From Callorhinus ursinus (taxonomy: Eukaryota > Chordata > Mammalia > Carnivora > Otariidae): DNA of 64,000 nucleotides. Both the position numbers and the translations under genes were made by a program. The stretch spans positions 564,305-628,304 of the forward strand of contig NW_020312968.1 of NCBI RefSeq assembly GCF_003265705.1, written 5' to 3'. Numbering within the stretch: the first letter of the stretch is position 1; each line of letters opens with the position of its first letter. The notes under the pieces are model-generated. The model made no database searches, was not told the origin of the DNA, and was given only the letters and a program-made list of their open reading frames with translations. This document shows, in pieces, positions 25,901 to 40,900 of the stretch.

Positions 25901-28900
25901 AAGAAATGTGTTCTTTCCATTAGAGGTAGATGATGAAAAGGAAAAACAAAAACTCTAAGACAAGTTATTAAGAATTCAGAAGTACTCAAGAAGAATTTAA
26001 ACGAGTTTTGCATTAACCAACGCACAAACTGCAGTGACTCTGAACAGCTTCCCACTTGAGATAACTTACTATTTTGCACATGTCCCTACCACCTGTAACT
26101 TGATTTTACTTTTAACCTAACTTGCCTCTATATTTACTTTTTTATCTTTCAGGTTACACCTTCCTTTACTTCATGAACTTCTATTTGTCTATTCCTAACT
26201 AATAAAACAACCCTGATAAACCCTCTGATTACATATTCTAAAGCAGTGCTACTGAAGAGCAGGCAATCCTCAAATTGTCAGCAAAAAGACAGAGGTCTTG
26301 TGCCAGAATTAAATCAACTACTATTCAGTTCAGCTAGGTGGGGTTTTTTTGTTCTTTGGTTTTGTTTTTTAACAACCAAGACATGTGCAATGAAGAAAGC
26401 GGTGTGTTGATTTACAGTCTGGTAGAAGCTCCTTATTGTTAACGCCCACCTATAGCACACTGTTCGTGCAGACCTGCTCCAGTCCGCAGACCACACTGAG
26501 TAACACTACTCTAAAGCAACACTCCCACACTGCAAACTGTAATTTCTTATTGCCTGGGACTTTGGAAAAGGTGGTAAGTATATTCCTTCAAGGCAACGAA
26601 ATTCTCTAACACAGCCCTAATAAATGGAGCATTCTCTGATCCCTGCCTGGTTTACATGGAGAAGCTAAGTGGCCACAGTTATACTTAACTGCTTAAGGGC
26701 AGCTGATGGCCTAAAAATCCGTTCTGCAGACACCCCAGACCTCAGCGGGGCCATCCCGCTAGATCCCGCTGCCTGCTGGTCTGATGCCATGCTACAGCAA
26801 ACAAGAGGAAAGGACTACAATTATGAACAGTACTTCTTTATTTCTAAATGACAGGGTTAAAGAAGAGCATGGCCAATGTTACCGCTCAAGGATGTTTGTG
26901 CTTCTTCCACAACAAGATACACCTTAAAATTGGGGAGTTTTGCTTGCTTAAAATTAGGTTGAATAAATTTTCTGTAGAGAATGTGCTCACATGAGAAATC
27001 AAGTTAAGACAAAATGTACTACTTCATGGTTTTCTTTTTCCCATTTACCTAAAATACTGCTCAGAAATTAGAGGTCAATATGGGCAGGGTAGCCACTGGA
27101 GGATGAGAAGAAAGGAGACAGAATTTGAAAGTGTAAGCACCTTTTAGAGTGGGGTCCCAGTGAGCAGAGGAGGGAAGACTGGAAAGTGCCCCCCTTCTCT
27201 GTAACAAAGTACCAAGCCCACCAGCCACCAGTTGGCATGCAGTCAGGCTGCCTGAAGCAAGGTACTATTAAAACTACTTCACTCTGCTGAACTGTTCCAG
27301 AAATGCAGGTCTGGAATCTAAACAATGAAAGGTTATGCAGATACCACACTACCTATCAATCCTGACATCTTAAATCAGGGGTGTCAGTCAAGCAGCACAC
27401 GGACCTCCCCCATGTACTATATAAACTGCATCATGGAAATAAGTAATGACTAAGAAATGGGAGAAATTTTAGAGATTTTATGGCTCCTTGCTACTCAACT
27501 TGTGGTCAGGAGACCAGCAGCATCAGCATCACCTGGGCATTAGATAGCAGGCACCACTCCAACCCCGCTGAAATAGAATCTGATTTTAACAGGATCTCCA
27601 GTGATTTGTATGCACACTAAAGTTTGAGAAGCACTGCTTTAAGTCACTGGTTCTCAAGCCCGCTGCACATTAGAATCACCCTGGAGCATTTAGGAAAATG
27701 CTGATGCCCAAGTCCCAGGTTCTGGGGCCTGCGAACCAGCATTTTATAAAACATATTGATCAGGTCCTATCCCCTCGTTTTCTAGATATGCATGAGAACT
27801 GAAATTCAGGGAAGTTAAATAATTTACCAAGATCACAGGGAGTTACTGGCTAAATTAAGAGCAGATCCTAAAAAAATATTTAGGATTGTGTTGCCCACAA
27901 AAAAGATAAAGAAACCATAAAGTTACCAACAAATCAAAATTAATTTTAAAGGTCTAAGGTTTCATTTTACTACACATACACTTTCTGTACTTTTGTACTT
28001 TTAAAAGAAATAAAACACACACATGTCTATTTTATGTATTACCCTTTGAACCTTGACCAGTACTTTTGATGAGGGGTAGGCAGACATAATTTTCCATCAG
28101 CCAACAGCACAACTGCTGGAGAGAGTGAGGCCTCAGCCTTGGGCCTCTGCCTAGGTCAGCAGTTAGCTCAGAGTCGAAGTATCGTGGGTGATTCTTCTTT
28201 CTAAAAGTTCTTTAATGTGAATATATTACCTTTTTATCAAAAAAGCAAAGCACTTCAAAACCACCTTTTAAAGATCACAGTTTAACTTATATTGAAAAGT
28301 CCAAAAACAAGGACAATCACTGTGGTCCGATTATAGAAGTTTCCAAAAGCACAGAACTGGCACTGAGCACATCTGAGACAAGAAACTTTCGCCACAACTG
28401 CTGAAACCTTTCTGCTGGCTGATGATTATGTCATTACATTTAAATCACCCATAAATTAGCACTAGATACGTGGAGGTGCGGTGGGAGGTGTGGGTGGAGT
28501 GAAGGAAATGAAAAGCTGTGGTCAGACTTGAAAAAAAAATACCCCAGAAAGCAACGTATGTTTCTGACAGTTGAAAACAAACTGCATGACAGACAGCAAA
28601 ACCACATTTCCGCATGTGTTTTTTTTTTTTTTTGGAATGGATCTGTGGTTTTATGCAACCAAGCAATATTTTGGTTTACCAAAATGTACCCTATGGCCTT
28701 TTTAATTTCATGTTTACTTAACTTTCCTTACTATCATTGCTTTTCTCATTCCACTACAGCAGTTTAAGACAAGTGTCTAAAGGGGGGAAAGTTTAAAATA
28801 TAGAATATGCCACATTAGGGAAAAAAAAGAAGAAAATTAACTGCATACATAATTTGCACTGACTGAAGCATCCACTGTAATTTCAGTATTTAGCTCCTAC

Positions 28901-31900
28901 ATAATGAACAATGGGGATAATTATTTCTTTGGAAATATTGTAGTTTCTCAAAACAATTATAGACTGAGACTCGTAGTTTACACAAAATTTCTCAACACAA
29001 AAAGGAGATGGAATTACTGACCTACCCAAAGTCGTTGACCAAATGATATAAAAATTAAAAAGAAAAAAAAAGAATGACTGGAGCAGTTTCCATAGCTGAT
29101 GAATAATTTAGAGGATTCTGTACCTATTTTTAATGTTTAAAAAATTTAAAAAGGAAAAAGTCAAAAATCAGATAATTTGCAAACTCCCACTATTATATCT
29201 GTAGAAAGGTAATGGCAGTAATCAAGTAAAAATGATGAAGAGAAACACTCTCTCCCATAGGCTAACACAAAGGCCACACACCTTCTTTAATACGGTAAGT
29301 TCCTAAATCCACTGTCTGCAAAGAGCTGCCTGCCAAGTCCATCCTGGCCTGGGTATAGAATAAAGGCACAAATACAGGTCTTATGTAAAAGAATCCTTGA
29401 GGTTCTTGGCAGGAGTATAGATTTGGCAGGAGATAAAGGGAAGATGCGGATATGAAGGCATGAAGGAAAGAGAAGCAACAAATGCACTTTTCTTTCCTCC
29501 CCTTCTTCTATCACTCCCTCCTCCCCAGGCACCTCACGCCCAGCATAATCAAGAGCAAGTTCCCCCCCTTCCAAGGTTGCCTTTTCTATCAGTGGTACGA
29601 GGATTCTGTCAGGCTGCAGGGGTCAATGTCTTAGGAACTCTCTCCTATGCATTTACACACCCCTCATCCAATGAACTGCTGGGTCACTTGAGTTCCTCCT
29701 TGCGAGTCCCACATCCCTCCTCAACCCTGTCCCTCTCCAGTCCTGCCCCTCTCCACTCAAATCATTTCAGCCAGCATTCACTGAATATCTGCTATCAGGG
29801 CCCATGCTAGCTGCTGAGAGTAAGGCAATTAGCAAAACAGACATGTCCTTGCCCTACCATCTGATTAATCTTCTTGCCTTCCTTCAATAGCCCACATACT
29901 ATACTAGCATTCAAGGCGTTCTATAAATGAATCCCAAACCTGCCTTCTCAACCATTTCTTCCCCTATCCCAACCAAGCTGGAAACGCTAACCAGAGCCTG
30001 AATATATACAGCCCTTTCCCATCTATATGGCCTCCACTTGGAATCATCCCCTTTCCTTTCTTCCTGTCTAAGTGACCCCCCTCCTCTGAGGTCCCACTGA
30101 AATGCCCCTGCATCTATCTCGGGAATAGCATCCTTAATCACTCCTGACTTCCTCTCTTCTGTCTAGGTCACAGTGCCATCCACACAAATGCCTTGTTTTG
30201 TTCACATTGGTCCAAATGCCATAAAAAGACTAGAATCTCCACGGAGGCGAGCCTATCACCTCTTCTAACTCCCTAGACCTCAAAGTGTGCCCTACAGGTG
30301 GTAGTGTGAGATCAATTAGCATTTGCTTAAAGAACAATTCAAAGCCAACTCCACCTTTGCGTTCCATCTGAGGTCTCCAGCACTACCTTCTCTCAATGTA
30401 GGAAGACTAAAACAACCTCAGGAGGATTAAGCTCTTGTTCATGTTTAAGTCTTTAGATTATGATTTTTTTTTTTTAAAGATTTTATTTATTTGACAGAGA
30501 GAGACACAGTGAGAGAGGGAACACAAGCAGGGGGATTGGGAGAGGGAGAGGCAGGCTTCCCGCAGAGCAGGGAGCCCGATGTGGGGTTTGATTCCAGGAC
30601 CCTGGGATCATGACCCCAGCCGAAGGCAGACGCTTAACGACTGAGCCACCCAGGCGCCCCGAGGTTATGATCTTCTTGACCTTTGTAGGTCCTGTTCTAG
30701 GTATTTCAACTTGAGAAGCTAAATATTTCCATTTTAGATAGTTAATTTTTAGGGTGAGCTCCAAACAAATGTGGCAAAAGCATGCCCCCAAACTGGAAAA
30801 TCAAATACAGGCCCACCTCGTTTTATTGCCATTTCACTTTATTGTGCTTCACAGATACTGCATATTTTACGAGTTGAAAGTTTGTGGCAATCCAACACCA
30901 AGAAAATCTATTGGCGCCATTTTTCCAACAGCATTTGCTGGTTTTATGTCTCTGCGTCACATTTGGTAATTCTCCCAAAATTTCATACTTTTTCATTATT
31001 ATTCTATTTCTTATGGTGATCTATGATCAGTGATTACGACTCGCTGAAAGCTCAGATGGTAGCTAGCATTTTTTAGCAAGAGTGTTTTTTAATGTATGTG
31101 TATTGTTTTTTTTTAATACATAATGCTACTGCACACTTTAATAGACTACAGTACAGTGTAAATGTAATTTTTATATGCCCTGGGAAACCAAAAAATTCAT
31201 CTGACTTGGTTTATTGCAATATTTGCTTTACTGTGATGGTCTGGAACTAAACCTGCCAATACCTCCAAGATATTCCTGCATCAAGGAAAAATGTGGGATA
31301 TATAAATCTAAGCTGGACGCTGGCATGCCATCTCACAACCCAAATGCAACAAAGATCTTACCAAAATTTTTTCTATATGCATCCAAAATTGATGCAAAAT
31401 ATCCTGAATTCTTGCTGAGATTATAAGAAAATCCTATCAGTTTTGCTGAGATCTGGTTAAAATAGGTCCAAATTTTGAGCCATCTTCTTCTGCCAACCAT
31501 ATCAAGCATTTGGAAACAAGTAGCCATATTAAAAAGTCAGGTTTTTGTACATAAATGTACTATGCCTGACCCAGCCCCTCCTAAATATGCCACCTCCTAA
31601 ATGTAAGGGAAGACTCACAAGGAAGTAGAGCTGCCAAACTGTCACCTCTACATTCCTGGAACCTACATAAAGGTGAAAGCTTAAGAAGGGCATTCTGGAA
31701 TTTTGCAGAATACAATTTCTCCATTAAGAAGGCCAAACAAGAATTCTGTCCTCCCCAAGTTAGCCAAAAAATACTCAAGCAAGTAACTGTGGAATTGCCA
31801 CCCTGTTTTTTATTGGCCACTTTAGGTTAACTGTAATATTTTTTGAGGTTAACCAACATAGATGTACTTAGAGGTAATAAGCCACACTCCAAAACAATTC

Positions 31901-34900
31901 TATGTCCCAAAAAATCAAAAGCCTTTAAAATAGTCACCCACATTCACAGTACAGCTTAATGGAATGGGAGGGGGTGGGGGGGAGTAAGTACAAGTAAAAC
32001 TTAGGTTCATGGATCAGTGCCCATGCATTCAAAAATAAAATAAACCCATGTTCTAGACCCACAGGCTACTGAGAAAACTCAGGGTTCCATTTCGTTTATT
32101 ACAGTGTGACCAGGACTAGACAAAGACAAGCACAATGCACTTTGACCTCAGCAAGAGACCAAGTGAAAAGACAGAAGGACTAATTTACAACAAGATCTGC
32201 CTTGATCCCTCAGCTGGGGCAGATCAGGCCAAGGTGTCATGTTCAGATCTCAAGTGGGCCAGTCTATCATATACATCTTGGTACTAACCAGATGAGTGTC
32301 CAAGAGAATGGCTGAAATGACTATGTTCAGCATGGACAAATGAAGGCTGATGAAGGACCAACTATTCCCTACAAGAGGACTAAGACTAATTCTGGGACCC
32401 TCAATGGGTAGCCAGGACAAATAGGCCTCACTTAAGGCCACAAAATTTCCACTCGTCCAACAGTTTCAATGGAAAAAATCTCCCTTCAGAAACGACGGAT
32501 GGACGGACGGAAGGAAGGAAGGAAGGATGGATTACAGGAGACCATGTAACATCCCCATTCAGAACTTGACCCACTACCACCAACCCTACTCTGCTTATCA
32601 TCACAAGAAAACCTAAAAAGACAAGCACAGTCGACTTGACATGTTCTCTCAAACTGACTGAATTAACTAGAAAAGCCAGGTAAGGTTGATTCTTGTCCTC
32701 TACGCATTCCACGCCAGTAGCACCTCTAAGTTGTGACAACCAGAAATACCTGCAGACACTGCCAAAACTGTCTTTGGGAGAAAGGACTTGCCCCAGCTTG
32801 AGACCACTGCTCTACAAGTAGTTCTCAAACTCTTTCATTTGGGTCCCCATTTCCTCACTGGATCAGTGAGTGCTTACGGACTCTTTGCCCACAGAAAAAG
32901 GCATACAATTTTGCAAAGAAGTTCAAGGATCATGTGGATCCTTTAAAACCCAGCCAAGGACCCCCATCCCATTCTTACTCCTAAGCAGGCAGTTTTTTAG
33001 TTCTCTGGACACTCCCATGTAGTTATAAAAAGTACCGGGTCTGTTCTAGAGATTTCCTAGTCAGAAGTACAAAAATATCCATAGGCTGTGGTCATCAGAC
33101 CAGGAGCCAGCAATGAAAATCTGCAATGAAGATGAACCGATTGGTTCACTAACCCAGTGCACTTGTTCAGAAGAAAAATTGTATTATTTTTTCTTCAACC
33201 TGAATAACTAAACCAATTCATGGTCTTGTGCATGGCCCTGTGGCCTTGGCTGAAAAACTACCCCTAATCCATTATTTCTACTCAACAGTTACGCTAGTAA
33301 AAAGTCCTGAAACAAACAAAAACGAAAACAAAAAGGAATTGTTTTGTATATTAGAAACTCATTCTGGAGACCACAGGTATTACTACTTGTTAAAAAAAAA
33401 AAAAAAAAGGGTTCCTTCCACTGCATATGGTTGAAGAAGTGTAGAGCCAGAACTGGACAGCCCATGGAAGGGAAGCAGAGCCCGAGCCAAATTGCCCGTG
33501 GAGGGGATGGAGGCCGGGAGAAAATGTGGCTTCAGTTATACTCCCCCAACACCACACTTTTCGACAAGGACTAGGGGGCAAAGAATTTGCTGATCTGAGA
33601 ATTCAAAAGGCACTTTTCTGATACAAATACATACCCAAAAGGAGACCCACTTATTATTTGTAACACTTAAGCTCCCTGTGTACAGAAAACACAGCAGCAG
33701 ACTAGTACACCTAGGTACATTTTAAAAATAAAAACAAAACAAAAAAAGCCCACCATATTAAAATGGTCATTTAGGAGGCAGGTATTGGCCCTGGTTCAAG
33801 AGCAGGGACTCCAAAGCCAGAATCCTGGGCTTGAATCCCCACTCTGCAACTTCTGGGCTTGAATCCCCACTCTGCAACTTACTAACTATAAAACCCTGGC
33901 AAATTTCTTAGCTGCTCTTAATGTTAGTCTCCTCATACACAATGAGGACAACCAGATCCCTTCCTCAAGGGTTACCCATTAAACAAATGAATACATCTGA
34001 AGCTCTTACTGCATCACCTGGTACACAGAAGGTGCTTAATAAATATTAACTTATTATCATCAAAACTTGCCAGACACACATATGGAAAATCTGTAACTCC
34101 ATCTAGTCACTGATGAGCTCTTAGCCTAGAGAAGGACTTGTAAGATGTGGCCGTAGCTATGGAAGAAGCAACAGAGCACATGGTTCTAGGTTGCAGAACA
34201 CTGGCAACATTAGGATTTTTTTAGCTGTCTCCAAGAGCCTAATACTGCTCACAGTCAGGTTCTTCTATATATATACATAATTTCCTCTTACATAAAACTG
34301 ATTCTAAACCTTAACTTAAATGGCATATCTCTAGCATCAAGCAATGAAATTAAAAATCTACCTTTTGCTAATGCTGGTAATTTTTAAATCATATGATGTT
34401 ACAGCTAAAAGATAGCTTAGAAATAAATCATCGTCTGGAAATGAATTCAATCCTAAATTTTAAAATAGCCCATCGCCAGCTCAAGGACCTATGGCAGAAC
34501 TGCAAAGAGAACACCTAATCTCTTATCGCCTATTTAGGCCTTTTTTGCTCATCACAAAGCCGAGGGAGAGTCCTCTCTAAGAGCTTGGAAATAAAACTTA
34601 TACATAGGTGGTTGACACTCAAATATAAGAAAGGCAATGAAATGGAAAAATGATACCCTTCCTTTAGCTATTCCAGCATTCATTTCTTCTACTATGTTCC
34701 AGAAACTGTTTTAGGTGCTAGGGATGCAGAAGTAACAAAACACATTCTTCCTTTTCGGAGCTTATGCCTTAGTAAAGGAAACTGATCTCTACTATGTCCT
34801 TGATTCATCAACTCAAAATGGCCAAGATTAAACACTGTCCCCTTCTTTTACTTGCTTATGATTAACTTACCATAAACCAAGCTGAGAAGTGCAAACTCTC

Positions 34901-37900
34901 CCCCAAATAAAGGATCCCTGACAGGACAATGCAAGAAACTCAAGAACTCAAGATCTCAAGCTCATGGGGCGCCTGGGTGGCTCAGTTGTTAAGCATGGCC
35001 CTGGGATCAAGCCCTGCATGGGCTCCCTGCTCCGCAGGAGGCCTGCTTCTCCCTCTCCCACTCCCCCTGCTTGTGTTCCCTCTCTCACTGTGTCTCTCTC
35101 TGTCAAATAAATAAATAAAATCTTAAAAAAAAAAAAGATCTCAAGCTCGTTGTAGGCCAGTTTACAGACATGCTTTACACCCTGAGTGTCCTGAGGTAAA
35201 CCTCAGCTAAAGAAACTGACATCTACAGATTCTGGAGGGGTAACTAATCCCAGGAGGTAATTACCTAACAGGTAACAAACTACTAAATTCCCCCTAATAC
35301 ACTGGTAGAAAATTATTGGATCCCAATATAAGTTACACATTTCACAAGTTGTATTTAGATTAAGTTTTCTGATATATATGCCAAAGTAAAGGCATCAAAA
35401 CAAATCTCTTTAAAGAAACACTGGTATTATATTACATATTTTTATATTACCTGTAAGAATAACATTATATAAATCAGTGAATTCTGAACCATCCACTAAT
35501 TAACTGTGGGACTTAATCATTTAACATCTACATCTCACTTTATTCACCCACAAGATAGGGAAAATGCTTTAACAACATTATTGTGACTTAAATAATGGAT
35601 GAGAAAGCACCTTGTAAAATATAAAGTACTATATAAACTTATAGGTTAATTTTGTACTGAAAGCAAGCAAGCAACCTCTGAGAAGAGCTGTTTAAAGAGA
35701 CTTTCTAAGGCTAAAAGGAAACGATATTAAGTCTCAATTTCTAATCAGTGGGTCACAGAAAATAAGAAACCAAAACCAAAGAGTCATTTTAGACCAAAAG
35801 AGCTAACAGGGATCTGGATGTCCATATATACTCTAGTTGAGGCTGAGGCAAGTATAGTCCTGAGAAGTTACAGTACTCAGCAGTATCACACAGCTGGTCA
35901 CTGGCAAGGCCAGGACTACAATCTGAATCCCTGGACTCAGTCATTTATTTGGGGGGAGATAGTAGGGTCTATATGCTGGTAGTAGAGTATCCCAAACATA
36001 GCTTTTGGAATATGGCAGAAATATCTAACATACCAGTGATCTAAAAACAGAGTCAAACCCAGGACCTATTTCACTAAGTTATTTAATTTCTGTATCTCAG
36101 CCTCCTCCTCATAGAGAAAATGAAAATAATAATATACTATAATCTCATAAGGTTACTGTGAGATTAAGTGAAATATCACCCTCATAAGCTCTCTAAAATC
36201 ACTTACTGTTATGATTATTACTCTTTCAATAACACCATACCATCTCCACTAATAAAAAACTAAGATCTCTTTCAAGTTCCTTGTCCCCTGAAAAGCACTA
36301 GACACTTGCATTTTTACTGATCTGGAGGGTAGTTAGCTAAGCGACAGTGTGTTAAGATCAGGCTCTCCCCACACTCATTCAAACCACATGTGCACAGACT
36401 TATTAATAGTAAAAGAATTCTTCAGATAAACGCGGACTAGTAATATAGTGATATTCAAACTGAATTTTAAATTCAGTTAGGATGCATTCACGTTTTCATC
36501 TTTAAAAAGGCCGATTCCATGCGCTCAAATACATACATTCTACTTCATCTTAACCCGCTCCCAAAAGGCACCCCAAGCTCAGTCTTCTATTTCCCTTTCC
36601 AGCTGTCATTTTTTCCACAAACTTAACAAGTAGGCACCACAGGCCTAACTAGGTTTGGGAACTCCATTTTTGTTATCCCGCAACCTAAATATTAGCCCTT
36701 AAAAATATGAGGTCACGCATATTCTTGGCTAGCTCGATCTGACCGTGAGCATTCCCTCCTCTCCAAGTACTTCATGGCCACCTTCTGTGTGACAGGCACA
36801 GTTCTCAGCACCAGGGACCCCATAGAGAAGAGACACCCCTGTTCCCATTAAGCTTACATTCTAGTGGGACAGGGCAGACTGGCAAGAAACAAGGTTGTAT
36901 CTAGCATAGTGTTTGCATAGCATACTCTAGTAGGAATGCAGGAAAAGCCAGTTTTAATAAGCACTTTGCTAAAAGTGGATCTAGGCTTCAGACTTTCGTT
37001 TGTGGATCCTAAGCCTCCCTTTGGGCAGGGCCCAAACACTGGAAGGGTACAGAGGAAAAGAGGAAGGCTCTGTACTCACACACAAACACCCAGATCAGAT
37101 CTCTCGCTCAAGAGGACACTATAACACCCCCTGGTCTGCCAACAGCATCCCCATGCTCCTTATGTTGCATACAGCCAAGAACATCACAGGAATAAGCACA
37201 CTATTTGCTGTTTGGAAACAGCATGGGCAACGAAGAGAGCCCTGGAAGGGAAGTCAAGAAGCCTACTTCCTTTTCTGCCAGTGATTCTCGCTCTGCGACC
37301 TCGGGCATGCTCACCGACCTGCGTGAACCCTAGGCTCTCCACCCGCGTGCTGATCCTCCTGTGCCGTGACACTGGGCTAGTCTCTTAAGCCCTTAAGCCT
37401 CAGTGTCATCTGTTCAAGGAGGCCAGTGGAATGACACTGCTTGGCAAACTGTCGAGTACTCCACTGACAGAAGCTATTTAAATAAATACATGGATCCAAA
37501 GCTTGCTACTTGCTTTACAGGAACGGCAGGAAGATTAAAGAGAACATATAAAATGCCTTAAGCTCTGCAAAGAGAGGGTGTTACAGGGTACTTGTGCTTG
37601 TAATTTCTACAGTTACCATTCTTTAGAGTTTTATTTCCTGGTATTTTCAAATTCCTTAACCAAAATAATCCACAAACACAGAGGAGCAGAAAACATAGTC
37701 AGAAAGTAACAGTATCCTAATTAGAATAACAGTAAGTGGAATACGCTTGCTAAGAAATCAGGAAGCGGATATCCCTCTTCATTTCCCCCTCGTCTTGCTG
37801 CCTTCACTGCTGCAAGTGCCAGGCCACCGCCAGGATCCGAAGCAGACTCCGCCACCCAGCCTAGGGACAGAGCCCCCGTCCTGCACCAGGAGAGCAGCCA

Positions 37901-40900
37901 CCCTTTCTTCCCATGAGATGCAGAAGCTCCCTTCACAACACAAATCCTTAAGCACCTGTGGGAAAAATGCTCAAAAATAATGACAAAGTGGCACAACTAA
38001 CCAGAAGACCAAGTACATAAGGGGCATCCAGGAATATTTCTCTTCTGCTTCTCTGACAATCCAGCTAAGAAAAGCCGCACCTTGCCATTCATCCACACTC
38101 TGGCTGGAGCACAGGTTACACAATGAAGCTCGGAGGAAAGTTCTGGCCCAGTGGTAGAGAAATAGCAAGAGCTTGGCATAAACACTGGGTCAGTTCCAAT
38201 GAAAATAGAGAGGGTATATAGATCTGCGTTGATGAATGCTGGCTAAATCCCTCTTTACATCTGTTAAGCAACTACCCCGGACAGCTGTTACTAAGGCAAA
38301 GTCAAAAAAACCCTGACTTTTGCTTTTAACTAAAATTTCTGAAGCCCTTCCTGCTCAAAGTAGAGCAATATTAATTTCATGAATTCTGTCTGCAGTACAC
38401 TTAGCGCAGAACGAGTCAAATCCTGAGCCTCACAAACTGGCATTACCAGTGCAAACACTCAGCTGCCCCCCCACCCCAAATATGCTGTCTCCTGCTTTTC
38501 TCCAATAGCCCAGCTTGCAGAAGTGATAACTGAGCCACAAGACCACTGGATGTGGAACCCTTGATGGAGTGGTTTTCTAAGCGGAGGTGGATCAAGGGAA
38601 AGAACCTTCTAAAAAAAAATCACATCCCCTTCACTCGCTCCGTGACCATCAAATATATTACTGCTGTCCTGAAGTGATAAACCAGACTACCCAGTCAAAG
38701 GCAGTACAAATGTCATTAAACACACACACACAAATAACTCCTAAGTGCACATTTTAAACATGTCATTCCCAATGAACTTTACCTATTCTATAATACAAAA
38801 AGAAAAAAAAAGTACAATTCTAGGCGAGGAAAGGGGAAATGAAGACTGTGAGAACAATGGCCATTGCCAGCACCATCTCAACTCCACTAAGGCTGCAACA
38901 GCGCCTAAAGACACAAGAGTCCAACCCAGCTCAAAGGTATTACTACTTAAGATACAAAGAACTTTGCCTGAAAAAAATAAATAAATAAAAAACAATATCC
39001 AGTAGGGATTAAGGGGCAGTGAGAAGGAAATATCCCTTTGTTTGAAAGCTGCAAAGAAAACCTTTCACCAGTAAAAGCAAAATATTTGCCTTCATTTAAA
39101 AGTATGAGTTGTGTGTGATTTCCTGCATCTAAGAACCTCTTTCTGAACTACAAAGAGGCCACAAAACATCGCATTTTCCCCTCCCTGTTTTCCCCTTCAA
39201 AAACCCACAAGATGGTGATTAACAAACAGCCCCTTGTCTTTAGGCATAGTTTTAGAAGCCACAAGGAAAAGATAAAAGTTAAATGGAAGAGCAAGTTTGT
39301 AAACAAATGAGAAATTGGTTGCCCAGGGAGGAAGCAAACTCAGTCTTGATAAGCAGGCAGCTCTCCTCGCCCCATCTGTGGGAGACTCGGGCACAAAAGG
39401 GACCCTCACCCTGTTACCCACTGAAAGCAGTCTGAAGGACACTCTGGGGATCTGGGTATCAGCCCGAAGTTCAGTGACTTAAGGACAAAACCCAGGCCTA
39501 TCCCAGCCTCCCAAGGGTGCTCCCCATTCCTGGAACGAACTGGGGCCTGAATCTCCAACCCAGGACAGACCTATCTCCCAAGAGACATCCTCTCAGGTAA
39601 ATTCATCTGAAGTCCTGAATCCACTACCTAATAACTATATCACCTTGTGCAGATCTGATCCTGTTTAATCACCCTTTGATTGGACATAATCCCTTTCTTA
39701 GGATCATTGTGAGAATTAAAGAATTTTGGCAGTGTGCCCAGGTAAGTGGTAAGCACATGCCAAATATATAATAACATTTACTTCCACTGAAAGGAATTTC
39801 CAATTCCACTCAACAATCACTGCTTTAGGTGAACAATCTTCAGATATTCTACGAGACCTCAAAAAAAGAGAAAATTCAGAGCTCGACATGTGAGAAGAGA
39901 AAAAGGGGAAACCCACGCCATCCAGAAAACACTCCTAATAATGCACATACCCGACAGGTTAAATTTCCTCCTCACAGATCTGCTTCTCTTGAAAGACTTG
40001 TGACAAGGAAAACGACAGCTCACTGGGTCCTGCCCAACTTGGTATCAAATGTCCTAATCCTAGATCCTCTCAGAGTTTGGGGGAAAATATAACTTAAAAT
40101 CTACATGTATCTAGATCTACTAAATAGGACTGAAGCTGGGTCCCTACCCCAAAATGTCCAGATCAGACAGGCCAGGGGTAAAAAACCACCACCAATAACC
40201 TCCGTTTGGTTAATATTAATTGTAAAGTATTACTGAAGGCTAAGTAATCCTAAATTAGAAGAGGTGGCTTTAAGCCTCAATGAAAAACACACACAAAAGC
40301 CCAAAAAGCCCCTCCCCCACCCAAGCACATGCTCTTCTGATTGTTATCTGGAGGGTTTTGCACAGTCATCAAAATTTCACTCGTAATCTCTTTGAGATTT
40401 TCCAGGGCAGTAGTGTCCACCCGTTCCCCACCCTCTAGACTATTCCCTAATGTTTATACAGCAACAGAAAATTCTGTCAGTAAAACTTTCACTGGTTTAT
40501 TCCTTTCAGCTAGAACATCCCACCTTTGGTAATTGTTCGCTTTCATTGCCATACAAGAGTTCAATCATCCATTGCCGAAAAAAATAATTAGTCATCGTGT
40601 AAGGACACGACATTCTCAAACACCTACTCTCTGCACCTAATCCTCCAAATCCAAGCGCCTATAGTCTAAGACAGGAGATGTGCAAGAAACTAGTAATACT
40701 TTTAAAAAAAGTAAGTTTTCTTAGGGGAAATCTGGTCGAAACGGAACTTTAAACAAATGGACTTCCATTGCAAGCACTGTCCCCAAATAAATTTACTGCA
40801 CCCTCGAATCAAGTCCACTCAAGGCTGGAATGTTATGCCAGTCATGTATTACTTCGACCTCAATAAATCTCTTTTCACTCTTCAAATCCTAGGCTACTTT

